28,387 nt of DNA from an uncultured Clostridia bacterium. GTDB taxonomy: Bacteria > Bacillota > Clostridia > Peptostreptococcales > Anaerovoracaceae. Position numbers and translations under genes: made by a program. This document shows, one piece after another, positions 16,431 through 23,292 of the stretch (position 1 is the first letter of the stretch; each line of letters begins with the position of its first letter). Below the pieces are notes generated by a model. That model was given only the letters and a program-made list of their open reading frames with translations. It made no database searches and was not told where the DNA came from. The stretch is taken from NCBI GenBank assembly GCA_934247125.1, contig CAKQIZ010000017.1, positions 1 to 28,387 of the forward strand. The letters are read 5' to 3'.

Positions 16431-16463
16431 GCCTGTCGGAACATATATCCGTGCAGGCTTTTT
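16431..16463 (+). terminator. Intrinsic terminator after the hypothetical gene
   Basis: GCCTG (16431-16435) pairs with CAGGC (16454-16458), with an inner CGG/CCG, followed by TTTTT (16459-16463). It lies just after the stop at 16415. Confidence 0.75.
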
Positions 16464-16541
16464 AGCGTGTGAGCCTTTTACATAAAAATATCTGCTATTG
16501 AATATATCAACGAACTCACCAAAGGAGGGTGAAAAACTTAA

Positions 16542-17906
16542 ATGACAAAAGCATCATTCATGGAAAAGACAGGTTATGGTATAGCCTCACTGGCCGACTC
16601 GATCTCATACAATTTTGTAGGCGCGTTTTTCCTGTTCTTTCTGACCACGGTCGCGGGCATATCACCTGGCATCGCAGGTATGATAATAGCGATCGGTTCA
16701 GGCTGGAACGCGGTCTTCAACCCCATCATGGGTTATTTTTCGGACAACGTTTCTACGCGTTTCGGCAGGCGCAGACCTATAATATTCGTGTCTTCCATAC
16801 TGCTTGGGATAATGCTTTTCGTGATGTTCACCGATATAGACGCATCCTCCTCATTCAAGCCTGTATACTACGGTCTGATGACGGTGCTGTTCTGGAGCTG
16901 CTTCACGGGATTCTTCATTCCGTACAATGCGCTCGGTGCCGACTACGCCTCGAGTTATGATGAACGAACTTCGATACGTTCATTCGCATCGTTTTTCAAT
17001 ATGATCGGCAACATGTTCTGCATGGTCATGCCTACGATCATCGTCGAATTCCTTGAACAGCACGGTATGAGCACTGCTCAGGCATGGTCTGTGACCGGCG
17101 GGTTCCTCGGAGCGCTGACTATGATAACGATAATCATCACTGTCATCGTTTCAAAGAACAGGGATATGCCGCGCGAAAAGCATGATATGCCCGAGACTGC
17201 GGCACCTGAAAAGAGATTCTTGCTTCTGAACATATTCAGGGAATACATCTCTGTTGCAAAGCTGCGCCCTATGAAACATCTCATAGTTGCGAGTCTGTGT
17301 TCACTGATACTTTACACGATGCTGATGTCGAATATGCTCTATTTTCTCACTTACAACCTGGGGCTGTCTGCTTTACAGATATCATTCTGCTTTTTCCTGC
17401 GTTCCACGCTGGGTATCGCATTCATCCCCGCTGCAGGGAAGCTGTCTGCAGTGTTCGACAAGCGTATCGCGCTCATCATCTGTTATATCGCAGGCATGAC
17501 CGGTATGATCGCGCTGCGCTTCGTGGAACTCAGCGGGTTCGGCGGTGCTCTTGTCTACATGTTTTTCATGGGTATATGTACTACTATATACTGGCAGATC
17601 ATGCCGTCGATATTTTACGATGTATGTGACTACGACACCAGAGTCACAGGCAAAAAACGCGAGGCGATGATCCTCTCGTTCCAGGGACTCGTCGAAGCGT
17701 TCGCCGCAGGTATCGGAGGACAGATCCTCGGCATCATACTGCAGATCGCCGGCTTTGACGGAAACGCTGCGGCTCAGACTGCATCAGCGCTGACATGGAT
17801 AGAGAATTCAGCGACCGTGCTGCCCATGATCTTCATGGTCATAGCGATCATAGCACTTTACAGATATCCGCTGCGGCGAGAACATTCGCATAATGCAGGT
17901 CATTAG
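16542..17906 (+). CDS. Second GPH-family MFS transporter, lacking the MelB-type cation-site Asp pair
   Basis: 454 residues, about 12 membrane helices. The family motif after helix II reads FNPIMGYFSDNVSTRFGRRRP. Where the partner at 13599-15044 keeps Asp in SDP, this protein has Asn, and the MelB Asp55 position is also Asn (GWNAVFNP), so both MelB-type cation-site acids are missing. It may therefore couple to another ion, use other residues, or be a facilitator. AGGAGG (16523-16528) lies 13 nt before the ATG at 16542, longer than usual; an in-frame TAA directly precedes that ATG, so an upstream start is excluded, and ATG 16560 is a fallback. Array B starts 6 bp after its stop, with no ordinary terminator between. 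Confidence 0.88.
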   Translation: MTKASFMEKTGYGIASLADSISYNFVGAFFLFFLTTVAGISPGIAGMIIAIGSGWNAVFNPIMGYFSDNVSTRFGRRRPIIFVSSILLGIMLFVMFTDIDASSSFKPVYYGLMTVLFWSCFTGFFIPYNALGADYASSYDERTSIRSFASFFNMIGNMFCMVMPTIIVEFLEQHGMSTAQAWSVTGGFLGALTMITIIITVIVSKNRDMPREKHDMPETAAPEKRFLLLNIFREYISVAKLRPMKHLIVASLCSLILYTMLMSNMLYFLTYNLGLSALQISFCFFLRSTLGIAFIPAAGKLSAVFDKRIALIICYIAGMTGMIALRFVELSGFGGALVYMFFMGICTTIYWQIMPSIFYDVCDYDTRVTGKKREAMILSFQGLVEAFAAGIGGQILGIILQIAGFDGNAAAQTASALTWIENSATVLPMIFMVIAIIALYRYPLRREHSHNAGH

Positions 17907-17911
17907 TCGAG

Positions 17912-18168
17912 ATACCAATAATCAGTTTGCTGCATCGCATTTTTAGCATTTTTCTTGAAAAACAGGGGCTCGCGGCGGAGCCGATTACCAAAATACAAAA
18001 CCCGGACGTTCCATATTGGTAATTTTTCAAGAAAAACTGCGCTTTTACATAAGAAAAATACCAAGAATGCCCCTCACAGATAACATCCTTGGTATTTGTC
18101 TCTCTGAAAACCCTTTACTTTCAAGGAAAAATACCAAATCATATGGAGTAAGTACGGGTTCTTGGTAA
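17912..18168. repeat. Array B: second four-unit TTACCAA-N24-TTGGTAA array
   Basis: Eight heptamer slots at 17912, 17943, 17985, 18016, 18058, 18089, 18131 and 18162 (first base of each). Seven carry (A/T)TACCAA or TTGGTA(A/T); the slot at 17943 is degenerate (TTAGCAT). Every spacer inside a pair is exactly 24 bp and every spacer between pairs exactly 35 bp, giving a strict 73-bp period. The total length is 257 bp, matching array A to within a base. The intervening sequence differs from array A, although the stretch around 18016-18064 still aligns with 516-565. It fills the gap between the 3' ends of the converging GPH transporter and rluB-like genes. Confidence 0.88.
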
Positions 18169-18213
18169 AACTCGCATATGACTCTGTATTGCTCAGCTGT
18201 GTGCCCTGACGGT

Positions 18214-18918
18214 CTACAGGCTCCTGAGATACTCGATCTCCTCTTTCGTCAGCTTCCTGTAGTGTCCCTCTTTCATCCTGCCGAGCCTGATCTCTCCTAT
18301 CGACACACGCTTGAGTTCCTGTACCCTGTTGCCGACCGCCTCGAACATCTTTCGCACCTGGCGGTTTTTGCCTTCTCTGATGCTGATCTCCACTACCGCA
18401 TAACGCGGCATCTGCTTTATCAGCTTCACCCTGGCCGGCGATGTCACAAATCCCCCGATGTCCACGCCTCGGCGCAGCTTTGCAAGTCTCGGAGCCGAGA
18501 TCACGCCCTCTACCCTCGCAACATAAGTCTTGTAGACCTCATGCTTCGGATGCGTGAGCGTATACGTGAGCTGCCCGTCGTTTGTCATTATCAGCAGCCC
18601 TGTCGTATTGTAGTCGAGCCTGCCGACAGGAAACAGCCGTTCCGGGATATCCTTCACGAGTTCCGCAACTGTCGCCCTTTCCCTGTCATCCTCCATCGAA
18701 GTTATGTATCCGAGCGGCTTGTTCACTGCGACATACACATTCTTGTGCGCTGCGCTGATAACACTGCCGTTGACCTCGACGACATCGCCATCGACGACCT
18801 GCGCGCCTGCCTCCTTTACAACTGCACCGTTTATCCTGACGTTCCCGTTTGCCACGAGATCGTCCGCCTTTCGCCTGCTGCAAATCCCTGCAGACGCTAT
18901 ATATTTGTTGATCCTCAT
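18214..18918 (-). CDS. rluB: rRNA pseudouridine synthase, RluB/RsuA family
   Basis: 234 residues. The N-terminal S4 RNA-binding domain (about 1-60: MRINKYIASAGICSRRKAD) is followed by the RsuA/RluB catalytic domain: VNKPLGYITS, the active-site VGRLDYNTTGLLI (catalytic Asp102), HPKHEVYKTYVARVEG and the C-terminal REGKNRQVRKMFEAVG. It isomerises a uridine to pseudouridine in ribosomal RNA; the RluB target in other bacteria is 23S rRNA helix 80, but RsuA-type specificity cannot be excluded. The start at 18918 follows GGAGG by 6 nt; the in-frame ATG at 18957 lacks such a site. A promoter lies at 19004-19032, overlapping that of the divergent DUF815 gene. Array B follows its stop after 45 bp. Confidence 0.88.
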   Translation of the reverse strand: MRINKYIASAGICSRRKADDLVANGNVRINGAVVKEAGAQVVDGDVVEVNGSVISAAHKNVYVAVNKPLGYITSMEDDRERATVAELVKDIPERLFPVGRLDYNTTGLLIMTNDGQLTYTLTHPKHEVYKTYVARVEGVISAPRLAKLRRGVDIGGFVTSPARVKLIKQMPRYAVVEISIREGKNRQVRKMFEAVGNRVQELKRVSIGEIRLGRMKEGHYRKLTKEEIEYLRSL

Positions 18919-19003
18919 TATGTCCTCCATAAAGCCATGCTGCAGAGACTGCTGCATTTTCTCATAAATTTTAATGTTTGATGCGATATTTGCTCTGATA
19001 TAT

Positions 19004-19032
19004 AGTATAATAAATGAAACTTATCAATACAA
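19004..19032 (-). promoter_or_regulatory. Promoter of rluB-like gene, overlapping the divergent promoter
   Basis: The minus strand has TTGTAT (complement of 19027-19032), 17 bp, TATACT (complement of 19004-19009). On the plus strand a perfect TATAAT lies at 19006-19011 and would serve the DUF815 gene, although its -35 is weak. The two -10 hexamers overlap by four bases, so the genes may compete for polymerase. Confidence 0.6.
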
Positions 19033-19059
19033 CAGATTTTGATCCACAGGAGATAAGAG

Positions 19060-20253
19060 ATGAAAAAATATTTTAATCAGCTTATGATGGAAATAGAGTC
19101 GCTGACGGTTTTTTCGAGCATCCGGAGCGACAGAGCGATCACCGGATTCACTGAGATGCTCCGCGCGGCAGACGAGAAAGACACTGTGGCGGCGATCAGA
19201 CACTACAGTGAGTTCATGGCACAGCTGTACCGCGAAACGGCAAGCCTTACAGACTATATCAGGACGCTGGTCCTGCAGGACGATAATTTTTATGTAAAGA
19301 ACAGTGCCGCCGGCATGCATATGGATCATAAGATAGAAGAGGCCATGGAAAACGAGCTGATGATACTGCAGAAGCTCGCTTCGCTGAAAGCTTCTGCAGT
19401 CCGTGATTTTATAGGATACGACGGGTATCTGCCGTCGTGGACGGTACGCCAGATAGACCTTCAGTACGATTTCATGGAAAAGCTCAGCAATATCCGCAGG
19501 ACGGGCTACGGCATCTATGCAAAATATAGCTTTTTCAGACTCGATGACGGCGAGATCGTCCCTGTAGCTCATCCTGACTACCAGCGTCTCGACGAGCTGT
19601 TCGGCTATGAGAGGGAACGTGACATAATCATCAAAAACACCACGTCGTTTGTCAAGGGCAGGGGAGCCAGCAACATGCTGCTTTACGGGGACGCCGGCAC
19701 CGGTAAAAGCTCGACGATCAAGGCAGTGTGCGCCAGCCTCGCGCCAAAGGGGCTTCGCATCATAGAGGTAAAAAAGAACCAGCTCTACCAGATCCCTAAA
19801 CTTATGGAGGAGCTTGCTTCCAATCCTCTCAGATTCGTACTGTTCATAGACGACCTGAGCTTCACAGGCAACGATGACAACTTCTCGGCGCTGAAAGCCA
19901 CGCTCGAGGGAGGCGTTTCCGGCTGCGGAGACAACGTCGTCATCTATGCCACGAGCAACCGCAGACATCTCGTGAAGGAAAGCTTCGCAGACAGAGCCGG
20001 CGACGAGCTGCATCTGAACGATACGATGCAGGAGACGATGAGTTTATCGGCAAGGTTCGGACTCACCGTGACGTTCCAGAAGCCCGACAAAGAAGAGTAT
20101 CTGCAGATCGTGAGATCGCTCGCTGCAGAATACGGCGTCAAAATGGACGAAGCGGAGCTTTTCCGCAGAGCAGAAGCCCACGCCATCAGAAAGAACGGCA
20201 GGAGCCCGAGGACCGCAAAGCAGTTCATCGAGCTTCTCAAGATCGGAGTATGA
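19060..20253 (+). CDS. DUF815 family AAA+ ATPase
   Basis: 397 residues, cytoplasmic. The N-terminal ~170 residues are helical without a known motif. The ATPase core has GDAGTGKS (210-217, Walker A), FVLFIDDLSF (Asp254, Asp255, Walker B) and YATSNRRHL (sensor 1, about 286-294). The arrangement, including LFGYERERDIIIKNT before Walker A and GCGDNVVIYATSN, is characteristic of DUF815 proteins, widespread in bacteria and without an established function. AGGAG lies about 6 nt before the start at 19060. It is divergent from rluB-like and convergent with the acyl-CoA synthetase gene, from which it is separated by a bidirectional terminator at 20364-20405. Confidence 0.88.
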   Translation: MKKYFNQLMMEIESLTVFSSIRSDRAITGFTEMLRAADEKDTVAAIRHYSEFMAQLYRETASLTDYIRTLVLQDDNFYVKNSAAGMHMDHKIEEAMENELMILQKLASLKASAVRDFIGYDGYLPSWTVRQIDLQYDFMEKLSNIRRTGYGIYAKYSFFRLDDGEIVPVAHPDYQRLDELFGYERERDIIIKNTTSFVKGRGASNMLLYGDAGTGKSSTIKAVCASLAPKGLRIIEVKKNQLYQIPKLMEELASNPLRFVLFIDDLSFTGNDDNFSALKATLEGGVSGCGDNVVIYATSNRRHLVKESFADRAGDELHLNDTMQETMSLSARFGLTVTFQKPDKEEYLQIVRSLAAEYGVKMDEAELFRRAEAHAIRKNGRSPRTAKQFIELLKIGV

Positions 20254-20363
20254 TCAGGCGCGGTGCATAAAGGGCTTTAGTGCCAAACCGAAATGGCGGG
20301 CTTCCCCCCTGAAAACCCGCGCCGCCCGCACTACCCGCGCCGCCGTGCACGCCATATAAAACA

Positions 20364-20405
20364 GGGCAGTCCGCATCAGTCTATACTGATGCAGGCTGCC
20401 CTTTT
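20364..20405. terminator. Bidirectional terminator between converging genes
   Basis: GGGCAG (20364-20369) pairs with CTGCCC (20396-20401), and inner GCATCAG pairs with CTGATGC around TCTATA. TTTT follows on the plus strand; on the minus strand the stem is followed by TGTTTTAT. It serves the DUF815 gene and probably the acyl-CoA synthetase gene. This converging pair has an ordinary terminator and no heptamer array. Confidence 0.8.
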
Positions 20406-20428
20406 GGATTACGGATCACACTGAGATA

Positions 20429-22261
20429 TCACAGTGCTTTCTTGTTGTCTTCTACGAATCTCCTTATCTTTCTTGAAGTGTTCTTATCGAATTCCTTATG
20501 TCTGAGATTTATTTTTTTTATCATCTTATATCCCGGATTTGCGGCATTCACCTTATCCACGATATTCCAGATATACTTCTTGACAGCTTCGTCATCCTCC
20601 GCTTTATCACCCATGATCTCCTTCATCAGAGCCCAGTCAGGATAGATGCCGGCAACTATCAGCGTATCGCCTCTTTTCTCTCCGTCACCTTTACTGCTGT
20701 CTCCTTCGAAGACCATCGACTCGACGATCTCATCGTGAAATGACAGCTGGTATTCCAGCTCTTCAGGGAACACATTCTTGCCATTCTTTGTAATTATGAC
20801 ATTCTTCTTTCTTCCGGTGATGACGATATATCCTTCATCATCTATATATCCCAGGTCTCCGGTGTAGAACCACCCGTCCTTTATCACTTCCGCCGTTGCT
20901 TCCGGATTCTTGTAATATCCGATCATGATGTTGTCGCCCTTCAGACAGATCTCTCCTACCCCGTCAGCGCCCGGCTCATTTATCCTGGCGTCAAAGCCCG
21001 GGAACGCGATGCCGCACGAGATGCTCTTTGGCTTGTTTTCAGGGTTAAGCGCACCCATAGGTGCGGCTTCCGAAAGGCCATATCCCTGCAGCGCCATTAT
21101 CCCGAAGCTCTGCAGATCCTCCAGTATCTCGGGATTTATCGCAGCTCCGCCGCATATCATCATCCTCATCCTGCCTCCGAGAGTCTGTTTGATCTCTTTG
21201 AAGAACAGGTTCGTGAGGTCGATATTGAGTTTCTTGGCGGCATTGCAGATCTTCATAGCCTTGCGCACAGTCTTTTCCTTGCCCTTTGCACGGATACCCT
21301 TCCATATCGCCTTGTGCAGAGCCTCGAATATCGCAGGCACTGCGAGCAGGAAAGTCGGATGGACCTCCTGGATGTTTTTCACTATATACTTCAGCCCTTC
21401 GCAGTGTGCGATCGCGCCGCCTTTGTAAAGAGGCATGATAAAATTGCATGTACATTCGAAGGTGTGATGTATCGGCAGCACCGAGAAAAATATATCGCTC
21501 GGCAGGAAATCCACGAGCGTCGGTGACACCATCAGATCAGCGACGATGTTCCTGTGCGAGAGCATTATTCCCTTTGCCATCCCCACTGTTCCTGACGTGA
21601 ATATGATTATGCTCATTTCCCTGCTGTCTATCTGAGCATCAATAAACGATCTGTTGCCGTCCGCGATCAGCTTCTTCCCCTCTGCGATCAGCTCCCACTG
21701 CGACAGGATGCCGTCCGCGCCTTCACGTCTGTCCTGTGATATCAGCAGTTCAAGGCCTGTCCCGCCTTCCTGCATCATTCTGACAAAAGTATCCTCGCGC
21801 TTTTTATCAAAAATAACAGCGGAACACTCAGCTTCGTTTATAAGGTTCTTCAGTTCATCATATGACAGCTCCTTGTCCAGTGGTACGACGATGCCCGTGC
21901 CGCATACCGTGCCGAGGTATCCGATGCCCCACATATATGTGGTTTCGCCTATCACTGCGATCCGGCGGTCCTTCATGCCGTTGGCGATCAGTGCCGTACC
22001 CATGGCATTCACGTCATCAAAGACCTCGCGATGTGTTATCGTCTTGTACGGCCCTTTTTCGAACTTCGTGTAAAATGCGATACCGTCACCGTAAAGCTCT
22101 GCGCTCGATTCCAGCATCTGTTTTAGATTAATTACAGGTCTGTTGGTCAGGTGCTGGACTCCCGGCCGCTTGTCATCTATCTGACACTGTATAAGCGCCT
22201 TCGCCCACTCCCAGTCCTCTGCCTGCATTCTTGTGTACTCTTCCTGTGAAACCGGCTTCAT
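20429..22261 (-). CDS. AMP-forming long-chain acyl-CoA synthetase (FadD-like)
   Basis: 610 residues. ANL-superfamily motifs are complete: IIIFTSGTVGMAKGIMLSH (P-loop, about 215-235), GYGLSEAAP (A5), GWFYTGDLGYID (A7), ITGRKKNVIITKNGKNVFPEELE (A8, hinge) and DKNTSRKIRRF with the catalytic Lys near the C-terminus. The length and GLxELLIS/HHTFE segments fit the long-chain fatty acyl-CoA synthetase branch, which activates fatty acids through an acyl-AMP intermediate and acts at the membrane face. AGGAGAG lies just before the start at 22261. A TTGACA promoter (22331-22359) and a 14-bp palindrome (22292-22305) precede it. The fatty acid chain length cannot be told from the sequence. Confidence 0.88.
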   Translation of the reverse strand: MKPVSQEEYTRMQAEDWEWAKALIQCQIDDKRPGVQHLTNRPVINLKQMLESSAELYGDGIAFYTKFEKGPYKTITHREVFDDVNAMGTALIANGMKDRRIAVIGETTYMWGIGYLGTVCGTGIVVPLDKELSYDELKNLINEAECSAVIFDKKREDTFVRMMQEGGTGLELLISQDRREGADGILSQWELIAEGKKLIADGNRSFIDAQIDSREMSIIIFTSGTVGMAKGIMLSHRNIVADLMVSPTLVDFLPSDIFFSVLPIHHTFECTCNFIMPLYKGGAIAHCEGLKYIVKNIQEVHPTFLLAVPAIFEALHKAIWKGIRAKGKEKTVRKAMKICNAAKKLNIDLTNLFFKEIKQTLGGRMRMMICGGAAINPEILEDLQSFGIMALQGYGLSEAAPMGALNPENKPKSISCGIAFPGFDARINEPGADGVGEICLKGDNIMIGYYKNPEATAEVIKDGWFYTGDLGYIDDEGYIVITGRKKNVIITKNGKNVFPEELEYQLSFHDEIVESMVFEGDSSKGDGEKRGDTLIVAGIYPDWALMKEIMGDKAEDDEAVKKYIWNIVDKVNAANPGYKMIKKINLRHKEFDKNTSRKIRRFVEDNKKAL

Positions 22262-22291
22262 TTATCTCTCCTTGGATTCCGAGTCTGTATT

Positions 22292-22305
22292 TTTACATAT
22301 GTAAA
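22292..22305. promoter_or_regulatory. Perfect 14-bp palindrome, candidate operator
   Basis: TTTACATATGTAAA lies between the promoter and the start of the acyl-CoA synthetase gene, where a bound dimeric repressor would block transcription. The sequence does not match the FapR or FadR operators I know. Confidence 0.45.
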
Positions 22306-22330
22306 GCTCTGAAAACTTCTAACTATTTAG

Positions 22331-22359
22331 ACGGTATCATCTACATAGCCTTATGTCAA
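22331..22359 (-). promoter_or_regulatory. Promoter of the acyl-CoA synthetase gene
   Basis: The minus strand has TTGACA (complement of 22354-22359), 17 bp, TACCGT (complement of 22331-22336). Perfect -35, weak -10 that keeps the key T, A and T. Confidence 0.55.
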
Positions 22360-22439
22360 GAATAAAGTAGTTTCACCACATATCATTCAGTCCATGCATG
22401 TTTGCATGCCCTGCAGCCTGAGGCTTTGCTTTACATCAT

Positions 22440-23138
22440 CTATCCGAATATCCTGTCTGCTGCATCTCTGAGATCGTCCACAGCCAGACCGGCGTCTGCC
22501 GGGATATCCGTCTTCCTGTTTTTTATATACCAGCACGTCTTCATCCCGTACCGCCTGCCTCCTGCGATATCTGAGGTCAGCGAATCTCCGATCATCACGG
22601 TCTCATGCGGCATGATGCTTTCTTCCCGGCTGTCATTTATCACCGAAAATGCATACTCGAAAAAGGTCCCTGACGGCTTGGACGAGCCGATCTTTTCCGA
22701 AATGAAAACATGATCGAAATACCTGAGCATGTCTGCGATCTCCAGACGGTGCAGCTGCTGCTCATAAGGTCCGTTGCTCGCCGCGCATATCAGGCACCCT
22801 TTTTTATGCAAGGCTTCCAGCAACTCATACGATCCCGCTACAGGTATCGCACTGTCATTAAGCGCCGAGCGAAAATATTTCTCGAACACCGGACCGTCAA
22901 ACTCTATGCCAAGTTCACCGAAAATGATATTCCAGCGCACTTTTTCCAGTTCCTGAAAAGTGAACTCGCCCTGTTCGATCCTGCGCCACAGTTTGCCGTT
23001 TTCCCTCATGAAAACATCATACATGTACGGCTCATACGGCTTGAGGTCGAAATGCCTGAATCCTGTTTCCATCGTGGTCCGTACGTATTCGTCAAAATCA
23101 AGAAGAGTATTGTCAATGTCTATAAATACTGCTTTCAT
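22440..23138 (-). CDS. yjjG: HAD-family nucleotidase, YjjG-like
   Basis: 232 residues, cytoplasmic. HAD motifs are in order: FIDIDNTLLDFD (nucleophile and acid-base Asp), CAASNGP (motif II), the Lys in GSSKPSG (motif III) and MIGDSLTSDIAGG (motif IV). The helical cap between motifs I and II and the GDSLTSDIxGGRxxGMxTCWY ending fit the YjjG subfamily, pyrimidine nucleoside 5'-monophosphatases that also remove non-canonical nucleotides. The start at 23138 is the second of two adjacent ATGs; the first lies only one base from AGGAGG. It follows the PLC-like gene by about 150 bp on the same strand. That gap holds imperfect direct copies of a GCC(A/G)GTGC(T/G)GATG sequence and no clear promoter, so the two may be co-transcribed. 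Confidence 0.85.
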   Translation of the reverse strand: MKAVFIDIDNTLLDFDEYVRTTMETGFRHFDLKPYEPYMYDVFMRENGKLWRRIEQGEFTFQELEKVRWNIIFGELGIEFDGPVFEKYFRSALNDSAIPVAGSYELLEALHKKGCLICAASNGPYEQQLHRLEIADMLRYFDHVFISEKIGSSKPSGTFFEYAFSVINDSREESIMPHETVMIGDSLTSDIAGGRRYGMKTCWYIKNRKTDIPADAGLAVDDLRDAADRIFG

Positions 23139-23292
23139 CATGCCTCCTGTGCTTCTTGTGTATATCTGTCATTTATATAAGGATACCATTCAGGAAACGA
23201 TATTGCCAGTGCTGATGCACATTTTGCCGGTGCGGATGTGCCGGCAGCTTTCCCGCCGGATACCAAGCTTCACTCTAAAAGCGACCCCTGTC

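Noticed and set aside
669..17912. Arrays A and B as the two ends of one large transposon
   Set aside because: Each array is internally symmetrical, no transposase or integrase lies between them, and the contents are ordinary transporter, enzyme and surface genes. No target duplication was seen.
19024..20013. 329-codon open frame on the minus strand
   Set aside because: Antisense shadow of the DUF815 gene, which has intact Walker motifs.
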